This document shows, one piece after another, positions 43,769 through 53,376 of a stretch of 64,000 bases of DNA. A program made the position numbers and the translations under genes. The stretch is from positions 682,001 through 746,000 of the forward strand of contig NZ_AP023087.1 of assembly GCF_045862395.1 (NCBI RefSeq), written 5' to 3'. This DNA is from Marinicellulosiphila megalodicopiae (lineage in GTDB: Bacteria > Pseudomonadota > Gammaproteobacteria > Pseudomonadales > Natronospirillaceae). Positions within the stretch are counted from its first letter, which is position 1, and each line of letters begins with the position of its first letter. The notes below the pieces were generated by a model. That model saw nothing but the letters and a program-made list of their open reading frames with translations, made no database searches and had not been told where the DNA came from.

Positions 43769-45676
43769 TTAATCTTTTTGTTCATTATTTTCATCTGATT
43801 CTTTTGGTGTTACTTCGGAATCTGTTTTCTGTGCAGGAGTATCCACGCTTGGAATGTTCCAGTTTTTAGGTGGTTGAACCGGGCGTCGATTCATAATGTC
43901 TTCAATTTGGTCAGGTAATAACGTTTCGTATTCCATTAGCGCTGTTTTCATAGCTTCAAGAATGTCCCTGTTATCAGTTAGTATTTTAGTAGCATTGGTA
44001 TATCCAGTTTCTAAAATATCCATGACTTCTTTATCAACTTTTGCACGAGTTGATGAAGTAAAGTCGCTAGATGAACCACTTCCACCTAAATAGTTCTGTT
44101 CTTCTTTTTCGTATAAAACAGGGCCAAGCTCTTTAGAAAAACCAATTTTTCCCACCATGTATCGTGCATAATTTGTGGCAACTTGAATATCTTGCTGTGC
44201 CCCAGTTGTTACGCCGTCAAACCCATAAATTAATTCTTCCGCTATACGGCCGCCGTAAGCAACCTCAATTGAGCTTAAGAACCATTGGCGGGATCGGCTG
44301 ACCACATCACCTTCAGGAATTTGCATTAAGAAACCTAACGATTTAGAGCGTGGAATGATCGTTACTTTATGAATTGGATCCGATTCTTTACTTAAATAAG
44401 CTAATATTGTGTGACCAGATTCATGATATGCCGTATTTTCTTTTTCTTGATCAGTCATCACTTTGTTTTTACGTTCAGATCCCATGATGATTTTGTCTTT
44501 GGCTTTATCAAAATCTTCTGCGCTTACGGTGCGTTTATTTAATCTTGCTGCAAATAAAGCTGCTTCGTTGACTAGGTTTGCTAGATCGGCACCAGAAAAA
44601 CGTGAAGTGCCGCGTGCGACTACTTTTAAGTTAACCGTTGAGTCCAATGGTACTTTTTTGGAATGCACTTTTAATATCTGTTCACGACCAACTACGTCAG
44701 GTAGAGAAACTTCGATTTGGCGATCAAAACGACCAGGACGTTTTAATGCTGGGTCTAATACGTCGGGACGGTTTGTTGCAGCAATGACAATAATCCCGTC
44801 GTTAGCCTCAAATCCGTCCATTTCAACTAATAATTGGTTTAATGTTTGTTCGCGTTCATCATTTCCGCCACCCATGCCTACACCACGAGAGCGACCAACG
44901 GCATCAATTTCATCAATAAATACGATACAAGGCGCTTGTTTTTTAGCTTGTTCAAACATATCACGCACTCGTGAAGCGCCTACGCCTACAAACATTTCGA
45001 CAAAGTCAGAACCAGAGATTGAAAAGAATGGCACTTTTGCTTCACCAGCAATGGCTTTTGCTAATAATGTTTTACCCGTACCAGGTTGGCCAACCATTAA
45101 TACACCGCGAGGAATCTTGCCGCCTAAACGATGATATTTACCAGGGTCGCGTAAGAAATCGACTAACTCTTCAACGTCCTCTTTTGCTTCATCAACACCC
45201 GCTACATCAGCAAATGTTGTCTTAATCTGGTCTTCAGTAAGCATTTTGGCTTTAGATTTACCAAAGCTCATCGGGCCACCCTTACCGCCGCCACCGCCTT
45301 GCATTTGACGCATAAAGAAAAAGAAAACCGCAATTATGATTAGTATTGGAAAACTCGCGACGAGAAGCTGAGTTAATAAGTTGGGTGTTTTTGGTTGAAG
45401 ATATTCAACTTGAACGTTGTGTTCTTCTAAAAATGGAATAAATGTTTGATCAAATACATAACTGGCATTGTAGACCGTTGTATATTCTTTACGATCACGG
45501 GTGTAAATTGTGATGACGTCGGTTCCGATTTTAACGCTTTCAACACTGCCATTAGATACCATCATTTTGAAGTCACTTGATGGGATGGTTTCTGGTGCAT
45601 TCATCTCGCTGATGTTCATTGCTATTACAAGAAACACTGAGATCAATACAAGCCATAACACTATATTCTTTGCCAT
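43769..45676 (-). CDS. ftsH: ATP-dependent zinc metalloprotease FtsH
   Basis: FtsH is the inner-membrane AAA protease that degrades RpoH, LpxC and damaged membrane proteins. The 635-residue protein has two N-terminal helices (~5-20, ~100-118), a Gly-rich linker (QMQGGGGGKGGPMSFG), Walker A GQPGTGKTLLAKA, Walker B IVFIDEIDAVG, the SRH motif ATNRPDVLDPALKRPGRFDR and the zinc site HESGH. The C-terminus is Asp/Glu-rich. It follows rlmE by 38 bp as in E. coli. Confidence 0.97.
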   Translation of the reverse strand: MAKNIVLWLVLISVFLVIAMNISEMNAPETIPSSDFKMMVSNGSVESVKIGTDVITIYTRDRKEYTTVYNASYVFDQTFIPFLEEHNVQVEYLQPKTPNLLTQLLVASFPILIIIAVFFFFMRQMQGGGGGKGGPMSFGKSKAKMLTEDQIKTTFADVAGVDEAKEDVEELVDFLRDPGKYHRLGGKIPRGVLMVGQPGTGKTLLAKAIAGEAKVPFFSISGSDFVEMFVGVGASRVRDMFEQAKKQAPCIVFIDEIDAVGRSRGVGMGGGNDEREQTLNQLLVEMDGFEANDGIIVIAATNRPDVLDPALKRPGRFDRQIEVSLPDVVGREQILKVHSKKVPLDSTVNLKVVARGTSRFSGADLANLVNEAALFAARLNKRTVSAEDFDKAKDKIIMGSERKNKVMTDQEKENTAYHESGHTILAYLSKESDPIHKVTIIPRSKSLGFLMQIPEGDVVSRSRQWFLSSIEVAYGGRIAEELIYGFDGVTTGAQQDIQVATNYARYMVGKIGFSKELGPVLYEKEEQNYLGGSGSSSDFTSSTRAKVDKEVMDILETGYTNATKILTDNRDILEAMKTALMEYETLLPDQIEDIMNRRPVQPPKNWNIPSVDTPAQKTDSEVTPKESDENNEQKD

Positions 45677-45714
45677 AATTTTTACACTACCCTATTAATT
45701 GAATGAGGTTGGTA

Positions 45715-46335
45715 TCATTGAATGAAACCGGTTGCCACTACATACGTTTCTTTAGATCTAGCCCGAGATGATTCGGGTTTACGTATGACGACTTTATTAA
45801 ATTGTTGGCGAAGTGATTTGATGTATTCATCGAATCCTTCACCATGGAAAATTTTTGCCACAAACGCTCCGCCTGGTTTAAGCGTATTTTGTGCCATTTC
45901 AAAGGCCAATTCGATTAAGTACATCGATTTTGGCTGATCAATTGCGGACATTCCACTCATATTGGGTGCCATATCCGAAATTACAAGGTCTGCTTTATTA
46001 TTTCCTAAATAATCTAAAAGGGATTGATAGACTGAATCTTCTGTAAAATCCCCTTGAATAAAATGCACACCTGCAATTGGATTCATTTCTAATATATCCG
46101 ATGCTAGGACTCGCCCGTGGTCACCTACGTATTTTACAGCCACTTGAGACCAGCCCCCAGGCGCACTGCCAAGGTCAACTACGGTCATGCCTGGTTTTAT
46201 AAGCTGATCTTTTTCTTGTAATTCTATTAATTTATAACAAGCACGAGATCGATATCCGTCTTGTTTTGCCTGATTTACATATTTGTCATCGTGGTGTTCT
46301 TTTAACCAATCACCACTGCTTTTTGAGCGTGCCAC
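45715..46335 (-). CDS. rlmE: 23S rRNA 2'-O-methyltransferase RlmE (RrmJ/FtsJ)
   Basis: RlmE methylates the 2'-OH of U2552 of 23S rRNA. The 206-residue protein has the SAM motif VVDLGSAPGGWSQVAVKYV and the KDKE catalytic tetrad: Lys in RACYKLIEL, Asp in DLVISDMAPNMSG, Lys in GGAFVAKIFHGEGF and Glu near the C-terminus (SRARSKETYVVA). Divergent from yhbY and upstream of ftsH, the conserved arrangement. Confidence 0.96.
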   Translation of the reverse strand: MARSKSSGDWLKEHHDDKYVNQAKQDGYRSRACYKLIELQEKDQLIKPGMTVVDLGSAPGGWSQVAVKYVGDHGRVLASDILEMNPIAGVHFIQGDFTEDSVYQSLLDYLGNNKADLVISDMAPNMSGMSAIDQPKSMYLIELAFEMAQNTLKPGGAFVAKIFHGEGFDEYIKSLRQQFNKVVIRKPESSRARSKETYVVATGFIQ

Positions 46336-46402
46336 AAAACTACCTTTTGTTCATTAACGTAAACTGATTTAAACTATCGTTTTTAAAAAGTGAATATACC
46401 CC

Positions 46403-46711
46403 ATGAGTTTAACCCAAGATACTAAAAAACGTTATAGGTCTATCGGCCATTCTTTAAATCCAGTTGTGATGGTAAGCGAAAATGGCTTGACTGAAAACGT
46501 GCTTGAAGCCATTGAAACGGCTTTGTTTGATCACGAATTAATCAAAGTTAAAATAAGCGTAGGTGATCGTGAAGATAAAAAAGCAATCATTGCTGAAATT
46601 CTTAAACAAACTGGCTGCACTTTGGTTCAATCCATTGGCAAAATGATTTTGATTCTTAAAGAAAATCCTAAAGCCAAGCCAAAGCTTTCTAATTTAAAGC
46701 GCCCTCTTTAA
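46403..46711 (+). CDS. yhbY: Ribosome assembly RNA-binding protein YhbY
   Basis: This 102-residue single CRM-domain protein binds pre-50S particles. The sequence shows KRYRSIGHSLNPVVMVSENG, LTENVLEAIETALFDHELIK and the GxxG-like SIGKMILILKENP, close to the family length of 97. It is divergent from rlmE, as in E. coli. Confidence 0.93.
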   Translation: MSLTQDTKKRYRSIGHSLNPVVMVSENGLTENVLEAIETALFDHELIKVKISVGDREDKKAIIAEILKQTGCTLVQSIGKMILILKENPKAKPKLSNLKRPL

Positions 46712-46741
46712 AACTGTAAGTGATACCTGTGGAAGTTATGC

Positions 46742-47992
46742 TTATAGCTTCCACTTAACTCCAGTTGTGAAATTTAGACCCTCAAGGGATAAAAAATTTA
46801 AGCCTTTGTTTGAATCATCATCCGATGTATTTGTTTGATCTGAATTGGTTTGATTATTTTTTTCTTGGTAAAACAACAATTGTTTTGCTTTAACGAATAG
46901 TTGATAGTCTTTCGCGTTAAATTCATAGCCCATACTGAGCCTGGTTAATATCGCATTAAGCTCATTCATACGTAATGAGCTTTTAATAACGGGCAATCCT
47001 AAAAATAAAACTGAATCGTATTCTCGGTAAATATAATTATTCATATTGATTTTATTAATGTCTATTTGCGCATCAAATCTGTGTTTATTTTGTATCCAAT
47101 GGTGATGGATGAAAAAATTAAGCAATGTATTGTTGCCTTTTACAAAAATGATTTTACGACCAATACCAAAGGAATTTGCCACTTCATTTAAATAAAAAAC
47201 ATCCAAATAAGGCGCAATTTGAAAAGTTTGATGAGATATACCTGCTTTGAAATTAGCAAATTCATAATTAATCGAAAGTTTTTCATGGTCAATGGGGAGT
47301 TTGTATTGAATGTTAAAATTGTCTGAATCAAATGCATCCTCATCGTTAAATTGCATTTCATCTTTTAAATAATTTAAGGAAAAACGTTGTTGTTTGAATT
47401 GATAATCCAATTGCAGTTCTGCGCAATGAGCAAGGGATTTAATATTGGCACAGATCACTTGTATCCATTGCTTTGTATCAATTTGATATCTAGTCGAGAA
47501 TTGGAGCTTTTTTTGTTTTATCTTCTGGTTAAAGTCATAGCCAGCATAATCAATTGATAATAATTGATTATGCGTGGATCGTAATGCTTGTAAAGTCCAT
47601 TTATCATTAAAATTTAATTCCATGGCTTGTTCAGAAGCGCCAATGCGAAAAGCATGCCCCTTGTGATAAAAATCCATCATCACATTGATTGATGGGTCCT
47701 CAAGTGATGCACCGTTCCCATTGGGTATAAAAAAGTGAGATTGGTCTTTAATTTGGTACTTAACTGCAATGGATTGCATAAATTGTTGATAAGTAATGTA
47801 GTTATGGTTGTATTGATAATCAGTAAGTTTAAAGCTTTGATTTTCTAATGAAATAAATGAGTCACTAATAGTGCTGAATAGTTGATTTGAATGGGTTGGG
47901 TATAAAATTTGATTGATTAGGTCTTCTGCAAAACTAAGATTTGGAACCCAAAAAAACAAAAATACCGAAAAGATACGGGGGAAATAGGACAT
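46742..47992 (-). CDS. Exported beta-rich envelope protein of unknown function
   Basis: The 416-residue product has a signal peptide (MSYFPRIFSVFLFFWVPNLS then FAED). The remainder consists of many alternating hydrophobic/polar stretches of 8-12 residues, for example KLSINYEFANFKAGISHQTF and NQLLSIDYAGYDFNQKIKQK, suggesting an outer-membrane beta-barrel or beta-propeller, and it ends NFTTGVKWKL. No named family recognised. It follows the repeat-linker lipoprotein gene but a terminator lies between, so the two may be only partly co-expressed. Confidence 0.65.
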   Translation of the reverse strand: MSYFPRIFSVFLFFWVPNLSFAEDLINQILYPTHSNQLFSTISDSFISLENQSFKLTDYQYNHNYITYQQFMQSIAVKYQIKDQSHFFIPNGNGASLEDPSINVMMDFYHKGHAFRIGASEQAMELNFNDKWTLQALRSTHNQLLSIDYAGYDFNQKIKQKKLQFSTRYQIDTKQWIQVICANIKSLAHCAELQLDYQFKQQRFSLNYLKDEMQFNDEDAFDSDNFNIQYKLPIDHEKLSINYEFANFKAGISHQTFQIAPYLDVFYLNEVANSFGIGRKIIFVKGNNTLLNFFIHHHWIQNKHRFDAQIDINKINMNNYIYREYDSVLFLGLPVIKSSLRMNELNAILTRLSMGYEFNAKDYQLFVKAKQLLFYQEKNNQTNSDQTNTSDDDSNKGLNFLSLEGLNFTTGVKWKL

Positions 47993-48015
47993 AGTAAATG
48001 CTTAGATCGTAATAA

Positions 48016-48041
48016 AAAAAGCCAGTAAAAACTGGCTTTTT
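48016..48041. terminator. Terminator between two envelope-protein genes
   Basis: AAAAAGCCAGT, loop AAAA, ACTGGCTTTTT, with T-runs on both strands, 17 bp past the stop of the lipoprotein gene at 48058. Confidence 0.9.
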
Positions 48042-48057
48042 GAAAGGGGGATTCTAT

Positions 48058-49791
48058 TTATAAATAAATATCTGAATCTTCAAAATCTGCAGAAATTTTC
48101 TGTTGAAATTCTTCCAAATCGTATTCATTAAAAATAACAATCTCAGAACTATCCGTAAATACTGCAATCAGTTCAATGTTTTCAATATCTAATTTTACCT
48201 GAGCTACCACTTCGCCATTACTGACAATCGACCCAATATTGAGGATATTGTTGTCATCTGGAGTGGCATTGCTGTTTTGTGCGATTACTAATGAAGTGGC
48301 GATATTATCTTTTTCAGAAGAGATGACGTAGCTGATATCGGCGTATTCAGTATCGTTATCTATGTTCACAAGTAATTCAATTGCGTAGGCGTATAAACGA
48401 TCGCCAATTGCAAGGCTGTAGTCGTTACTTAATTCAATGCTACCTGAATTTGATGCTTCGATAAATTCGATTTCAAATAAAATATCATTACTAAGTTCGA
48501 TGTAATTAGCGGTTGTAAAGGCTTGAGAGTAATCAATGCTATAGCTTAATCCTCCGGTTATTAAATCAATTGTACCGTTGTGATCGCCATCGGTAATATC
48601 CATGCTGAAGGTTGTACTTGCACTAAGTTTTTCTAATTTACTGTTCTGCAATGAACCATCAAGACTGAAATCAATGTGAGAAACCGCTGTATCTGAAGTG
48701 TCAGAGAAATCGCCAGTTATATTTAAGCTGCCAGAACCCGTTAAGATTATGTCATCTAACTGTACAATGGCTTGTTCTAAACCGAACGAAATGCCTTCCA
48801 AATCGGTTTCACTGACACCATTTTCAAAAATATCTGTATTAGCAAATTCGTCTTTAAAATCGACGGTCAAATATAGGTTTTTAGCGTAAATTGTCGAAAC
48901 AAAATCGTCTTCACTGTTAAATTCAACTAATGCCGTATGGATTTGGCCATTTATATCCAATGTTAAATTCGGTAATAAAATAGAAAATGACGTTGTGATC
49001 GTATTGTATTCAGTCTCTTGAGATTCCCAATTAGTGTATTCAACTGTAGTTGTGCTGTTAACACTCAACACTAATGTGTCAGCATTGAATTCAAAATCAC
49101 CGCTGAAGGTATTGATAGAATCAAATGGGTAGTTGCTTTCGCATTCTTCTATATATTCATAATCATTTATTTCTGGGTTATAAACATAGTCGGTATAACA
49201 AGTCTCATTTGCGAATAATTCAGAGGAATTATAAGATTCAATGGAAGCACTTGAAGGTAATAAGTCAAAATCGATGCTAACTTCCTGACTTTGGTCATCC
49301 AATACAATCGCATCAATTAAGTATAAGGCAGTTAATGTTGAAATTTGGCTGATTGCTGAAAAATGAGCCGATATTGAATCGCCATCGTTTTCTAAGTTGT
49401 TAAAGTCGTCAGCTACATTAGATCCAAATCCCATTAATTCATCTTGTACGGCCATTGCTACATTTAATTGTTCAGATAATTCTACAGCTAATTCTTTGCC
49501 ATGAACTAATGCAATGTTTGTATCTGTTTCAGTATTTGAATGAGTGTCGGTTGCTGTATTTGAATGAGTTTCGGTTGCTGTATTTGAATGAGTTTCGGTT
49601 TCAGTAGTTGAATGTGTTTCAGTTTCAGTAGTTGAAATTGTTTCTGAATTGGTTTGTGTATCAGTCAAAGTCCCAGTAGCTACGTTATCATTTGTGTCAG
49701 TATCATCTGTAAACACGCTTTCAACATTACAGGCGCTTAATACGATCGCGGAACTTAATAGGGATATTTTAAGGGTTCGGTTAAAACTCAT
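48058..49791 (-). CDS. Lipoprotein with Thr/Ser/Glu/His repeat linker
   Basis: The 577-residue product begins MSFNRTLKISLLSSAIVLSA then CN, a lipoprotein signal with Cys21. Residues ~35-95 form a repetitive linker (TETETHSNTATETHSNTAT-type units). The rest is a large acidic, beta-rich region with repeated phrases such as LNITGDFSDTSDTAVSHIDF and FSLDGSLQNSKLEKLSAST, and a Cys pair in ETCYTDYVYNPEINDYEYIE and EC. No domain recognised; the layout (lipid anchor, low-complexity stalk, distal head) matches the G8 lipoprotein elsewhere in the window and implies a surface-exposed head. Confidence 0.75.
   Translation of the reverse strand: MSFNRTLKISLLSSAIVLSACNVESVFTDDTDTNDNVATGTLTDTQTNSETISTTETETHSTTETETHSNTATETHSNTATDTHSNTETDTNIALVHGKELAVELSEQLNVAMAVQDELMGFGSNVADDFNNLENDGDSISAHFSAISQISTLTALYLIDAIVLDDQSQEVSIDFDLLPSSASIESYNSSELFANETCYTDYVYNPEINDYEYIEECESNYPFDSINTFSGDFEFNADTLVLSVNSTTTVEYTNWESQETEYNTITTSFSILLPNLTLDINGQIHTALVEFNSEDDFVSTIYAKNLYLTVDFKDEFANTDIFENGVSETDLEGISFGLEQAIVQLDDIILTGSGSLNITGDFSDTSDTAVSHIDFSLDGSLQNSKLEKLSASTTFSMDITDGDHNGTIDLITGGLSYSIDYSQAFTTANYIELSNDILFEIEFIEASNSGSIELSNDYSLAIGDRLYAYAIELLVNIDNDTEYADISYVISSEKDNIATSLVIAQNSNATPDDNNILNIGSIVSNGEVVAQVKLDIENIELIAVFTDSSEIVIFNEYDLEEFQQKISADFEDSDIYL
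49500..49640 (-). repeat. In-frame repeats encoding the TETHSNTA linker
   Basis: On the coding strand, 24-bp units encoding roughly ETHSNTAT occur about five times with few differences, for example around 49540-49600. They encode the stalk of the lipoprotein gene. Confidence 0.85.
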
Positions 49792-49886
49792 TAGACTTTC
49801 CTTTGGTTAGAGCAAAAATGTGCGCGAAGATTAATCCAAAAACAGGTAAAATGCAAAATAATAACCAGTGTGAGTTACTTTTAAAA

Positions 49887-50255
49887 ATGACAATTCAGCA
49901 TAAAACAATGTTTGTGTTTGCATGTATAATGATGTCTTGTGCCATTGTATTGGACGCAATGGGCGCCCATGCATTATCAAAATTTTTAAATCAACAACAG
50001 CTATCAATTTGGTCGATAGCGGGTCGTTATTTATTAATTCAATCATTGGCATTGTTAGTATTGAGTTTGCTAAGTGAAAGCAAAATATTAAACATCAGTT
50101 TAAAAATGATAACTTTCGGTGTGTTGGCCTTTAGTTTAAGCCTATATACACTATGTTTTATCCAAATTCCGTATCTCGGTTTGCTCACTCCAATTGGGGG
50201 TGTTTCCATGTTAATGGGCTGGCTGGGTGTAATATTGAGTGTAATTAAGAAGTAA
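49887..50255 (+). CDS. DUF423 (YgdD-like) membrane protein
   Basis: The 122-residue product from the ATG at 49887 has four hydrophobic helices: FVFACIMMSCAIVLDAMGAH, RYLLIQSLALLVLSLL, MITFGVLAFSLSLYTLC and ISVLTPIGG-like YLGLLTPIGGVSMLMGWLGV. The GAHAL, SGSL-like SLSLY and LTPIGG positions are conserved DUF423 features. The frame opens 28 codons further upstream, but that part is polar and not family-like. trmB begins 1 bp after the stop. Confidence 0.8.
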   Translation: MTIQHKTMFVFACIMMSCAIVLDAMGAHALSKFLNQQQLSIWSIAGRYLLIQSLALLVLSLLSESKILNISLKMITFGVLAFSLSLYTLCFIQIPYLGLLTPIGGVSMLMGWLGVILSVIKK

Positions 50256-50256
50256 T

Positions 50257-50982
50257 ATGAAAGAACAACAAAATCCAGGGCAACAAGACGAGCAAAATAC
50301 AGAGTTAACACCTCAACTTCGACGTATACGTAGTTATGCGATTCGAGGCAAAGTCTCTCAAGCGCATAAGCAGGCATATGCAGATCATTGGGATCAATAC
50401 GGCTGCAATGTTGAAGATGGAATGTTAAATTTCACTGAACGTTTTGGGCGTGAACACTTCAAGGTGCTTGAAATTGGCTTTGGTATGGGGAAATCATTAC
50501 ACCAAATGGTGGTATCTTACCCTGATCAAGATTTCATTGGTGTGGAAGTACATGCGCCAGGAGTCGGTCGTATTTTGATGGACATCGGCGAAAGTAAAGC
50601 GAATAATTTTTTAGTATTTAAACACGATGCCATTGATGTGTTAGAGCAATGCATTCCTGATAACAGCCTAGATCGTGTGCAATTATTTTTCCCTGACCCA
50701 TGGCATAAAGCCCGTCATCATAAGCGCAGAATTGTGCAACAGCCATTTATTGATTCGATAGCGAAAAAATTAAAAATAGGCGGTATTTTCCATTTAGCTA
50801 CAGACTGGGAAAACTACGCTGAACACATGATGATCCAAATGAATGAAAATAAACATTTTGAAAACACGGCAAAAAAAGATCAATACAGTGAGCAGCCTGA
50901 GTATCGTCCAACTACAAAATTTGAAGTGCGTGGACAAAATTTAGGACACGGTGTTTGGGATCTGTTATTTAAAAAAGTTTAG
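50257..50982 (+). CDS. trmB: tRNA (guanine46-N7)-methyltransferase
   Basis: TrmB adds m7G at position 46 in the tRNA variable loop. The 241-residue protein has a basic N-terminal arm (RRIRSYAIRGK), the SAM motif LEIGFGMGKSLHQMVVSYP, the acidic DFIGVEVHAPGVGRIL and the family signature LFFPDPWHKARHHKRRIVQ. It sits 1 bp after the DUF423 gene and 76 bp before a PA4642-like gene. Confidence 0.95.
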   Translation: MKEQQNPGQQDEQNTELTPQLRRIRSYAIRGKVSQAHKQAYADHWDQYGCNVEDGMLNFTERFGREHFKVLEIGFGMGKSLHQMVVSYPDQDFIGVEVHAPGVGRILMDIGESKANNFLVFKHDAIDVLEQCIPDNSLDRVQLFFPDPWHKARHHKRRIVQQPFIDSIAKKLKIGGIFHLATDWENYAEHMMIQMNENKHFENTAKKDQYSEQPEYRPTTKFEVRGQNLGHGVWDLLFKKV

Positions 50983-51058
50983 ACATATATGGGTCGCAAC
51001 CTGAACTGCGACATAATTACCAAACATAAAAATTTTGAAAATATTAAGTGAGAATAAA

Positions 51059-51346
51059 ATGAAAAAAGATAAAGTCAGAGTTGAAGAAGAAGTTTTTAGC
51101 CAGTCACAAATTGAATCGTATTTAGAATGCAAAACCTACGATGAAGCGGATGCGCAATTTGTAATGTTAGAAAAAGCCTACCGATCAATGCCATTAGAAC
51201 ATTTTGAAAAATTCTTAGATGTATTTTTGGCTAAAGGATATAACTTAAATGCTAAAAATGTTGATGGTCAAACCATTAGCGAATTAATGATACCTAATAA
51301 AGCGTTTCAAGATTATTTAAACGCTATTCAATCACGAGTTGCGTAA
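51059..51346 (+). CDS. PA4642-like small protein
   Basis: The 95-residue product from the ATG at 51059 (AGTGAG 8 nt upstream) contains FSQSQIESYLECKTYDEADA, EKAYRSMPLEHFEKFLDVFL and AKGYNLNAKNVDGQTISEL, resembling the PA4642-type family of small ankyrin-like acidic proteins. The frame opens 8 codons earlier. It follows trmB and precedes a LysR regulator gene by 11 bp, probably in one transcript. Function unknown. Confidence 0.7.
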   Translation: MKKDKVRVEEEVFSQSQIESYLECKTYDEADAQFVMLEKAYRSMPLEHFEKFLDVFLAKGYNLNAKNVDGQTISELMIPNKAFQDYLNAIQSRVA

Positions 51347-51357
51347 CTTTGAATCTT

Positions 51358-52254
51358 ATGAGTTTCCAGCAGTCTGTTGATTGGGATGATCTGCGTTATT
51401 TTTTAGCAGTGGCGCAAACAGGCAGTTTGCTGGGAGCAAGTAAGTTATTGAACGTCAATCACTCCACTGTGTTTCGCCGCATTCAATTGTTAGAAGACAA
51501 AATAGGTCAACCATTATTTTTGCGCTCTAAAGAAGGATATTTACTTAACGATTCTGGCCAAGTGGTGTTTAAACACACTCAAAATATGGCAGAACAACTG
51601 GATATGATGCATTTAAAGTTATCTGGTTTGGATAATCGTTTAAAAGGTAAAATCAGTGTAACTGCACCAGCAAGCATGATTGAAAGTATTCTCATCCCCG
51701 CATCGAAGCTATTTCAAACATCCAATCCAGATGTTCAATTTGAATTCATATCTTCTTTAGAACAGGTGGATTTGCGTCGAGGTGATGCTGATATTGCTTT
51801 ACGTGCAACCACTACCCCGCCAGATTATTTAATTGGACATAAAGTACAGCAGTTTTCTTGGGCGATATACGGGGGGGTTGAGTATCTTAAACAACATGGA
51901 CAGCCTCAAACATTGGAAGAGTGTTTCACTCATCAATGGATTGGGCCAAGCAAGCATATGAATATTCAGGCGCGTTCTGAATTTGATCAAAAAATACCCG
52001 CAAAATGTTTTGTATATCGATCCAACGATTTAGGCTTGTGCCGTTCCATGGCAGAACAAAATTTAGGGTTATGTTATTTGCCAAAAGCGCCTGATTACGA
52101 AGACGCCAATTTAATCGAATTAAGTCATATTTCACCTGGTAACTCTATGAGTCAAATTTGGGTGCTGGTTCACCCAGATTTAAAAGGATCTGCTAGAGTA
52201 ATGGGTTTCTATCGTTTTATAATCGAGTATTTGGAGGGTAAAAATGAAATATAA
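51358..52254 (+). CDS. LysR-family transcriptional regulator
   Basis: The 298-residue protein has an N-terminal winged helix (DDLRYFLAVAQTGSLLGASK; LNVNHSTVFRRIQLLEDKIG, residues ~8-65) and an effector domain (ISVTAPASMIESILIPASKL; ADIALRATTTPPDYLIGHK). It belongs to the LysR subgroup that regulates efflux or metabolic genes, but the target is unknown. The ATG at 51358 is preferred over a TTG three codons earlier. Its end overlaps the yceH-like gene by 11 bp. A seven-G run at 51871-51877 lies inside. Confidence 0.9.
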   Translation: MSFQQSVDWDDLRYFLAVAQTGSLLGASKLLNVNHSTVFRRIQLLEDKIGQPLFLRSKEGYLLNDSGQVVFKHTQNMAEQLDMMHLKLSGLDNRLKGKISVTAPASMIESILIPASKLFQTSNPDVQFEFISSLEQVDLRRGDADIALRATTTPPDYLIGHKVQQFSWAIYGGVEYLKQHGQPQTLEECFTHQWIGPSKHMNIQARSEFDQKIPAKCFVYRSNDLGLCRSMAEQNLGLCYLPKAPDYEDANLIELSHISPGNSMSQIWVLVHPDLKGSARVMGFYRFIIEYLEGKNEI

Positions 52255-53011
52255 TATGACACCAAATCAAGCAAGAGTATTAGGGGCGTTGATTGAAAAA
52301 TCCATTACGACTCCTGAGTATTATCCATTATCCTTAAATGCATTAACCAATGCATGCAATCAAAAAAGCAGCCGCGATCCTGTTACTAGTTTTAGTGATC
52401 AAGTGGTGCAAAGCATTTGTCAAAGTTTGCAAGAAAAGCACTTTGTAATTAAAGAATCCAGTTCAAGAACAGTAAAATACAAACATCGTTTTTTTAATAC
52501 AGAATTTGGTGAATTAAAATTAAATGACTCTCAAATCGCAGTTGTCTGCGTGATGTTACTTCGTGGGAATCAATCTGCAGGTGAATTAAAAACACGATGC
52601 CAGCGTTTGTTTGAATTTCAATCAAACGAGGAAGTTGAACAAACATTAAAAAGTTTGGTTGAACATGCATTAGGCCCATTTGTGAAAGAACTGCCTAGAG
52701 AAAATGGTAAGCGGGATGCGAGATGGATGCACTTTTTTGATCAAGCATTAAATGTCGACTTATCAATTGAAAATACAGAAATCGAAAATACAGAAATTGA
52801 AAATACAGAAAATACAAATGTGCAAGGCACCGAATTAACTGCGCACACACAAACTGACTCAACAGAGAGTTACGTTGAAAAACCGAAAACGGATGCCTTA
52901 GTATCTGCTGGTAATGAAGAATTTGATGTGATCGCAGAAATTAAACAATTAAAAATGGAAGTCGAGAAATTAAAATTACAATTCTCTAACATCAATCAAG
53001 AAAAAAGTTGA
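52244..53011 (+). CDS. yceH: YceH-family (DUF480) protein with repeat-expanded linker
   Basis: The 255-residue protein has the DUF480 tandem winged-helix core: MTPNQARVLGALIEKSITTP, EYYPLSLNALTNACNQKSSR, VCVMLLRGNQSAGELKTRCQ and GPFVKELPRENGKRDARWMH. A linker made of three NTEIE-type repeats and a Thr-rich stretch (~175-215) connects to a C-terminal coiled coil (EIKQLKMEVEKLKLQF). GGAGGG stands 6 nt before the ATG inside the LysR gene end. It is likely a DNA-binding or regulatory protein; the role is not established. Confidence 0.88.
   Translation: MKYNMTPNQARVLGALIEKSITTPEYYPLSLNALTNACNQKSSRDPVTSFSDQVVQSICQSLQEKHFVIKESSSRTVKYKHRFFNTEFGELKLNDSQIAVVCVMLLRGNQSAGELKTRCQRLFEFQSNEEVEQTLKSLVEHALGPFVKELPRENGKRDARWMHFFDQALNVDLSIENTEIENTEIENTENTNVQGTELTAHTQTDSTESYVEKPKTDALVSAGNEEFDVIAEIKQLKMEVEKLKLQFSNINQEKS
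52766..52810 (+). repeat. Three 15-bp in-frame repeats in the yceH linker
   Basis: The unit ATTGAAAATACAGAA occurs three times with one mismatch, encoding IENTE each time. Unit loss or gain would keep the frame. Confidence 0.95.
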
Positions 53012-53077
53012 ACTGGATCAAACGAAGAGCCGAATAAATTTGTTACGCTAATCCCTTGATTGATATAGGTATTTTGC

Positions 53078-53350
53078 ATGGCAAACGAAACATTTGAATC
53101 TTGGTTGTTGATTCCAGGTAATCATCGAATTATTTTACAGTTAAAAAAGCAGGTGAGTGTGATTTTAAATAAGCCTGCTAAAATTGATTCTTGGCGCAGC
53201 TTGTATGAATATTACGAAGTTGTACTTGATCAAGGCCTTACCCATGCTCAAATCTTTACACCCGTGTTTTTTAGTCACCCACCATCTATAGAGCTAGGAG
53301 CAACTTTTGAACAGGTGGATTTATATCAACAGGTTATCTCAGTGGTATAG
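53078..53350 (+). CDS. Small hypothetical protein (90 aa)
   Basis: The 90-residue product is soluble, with MANETFESWLLIPGNHRIIL and LTHAQIFTPVFFSHPPSIEL as the most distinctive segments. No motif or family recognised. It ends 26 bp from the convergent sigma-54 activator gene, and the sequence around its stop repeats GTGGTATAGT, a small tandem duplication. Codon use resembles its neighbours, so it is probably real. Confidence 0.55.
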   Translation: MANETFESWLLIPGNHRIILQLKKQVSVILNKPAKIDSWRSLYEYYEVVLDQGLTHAQIFTPVFFSHPPSIELGATFEQVDLYQQVISVV

Positions 53351-53376
53351 TGGTGTAGTGGTATAGTGTGATGAGC

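Noticed and set aside
44463..45134. 223-codon plus-strand frame inside ftsH
   Set aside because: It is the reverse complement of the highly conserved FtsH AAA domain and has no ribosome site or family resemblance.
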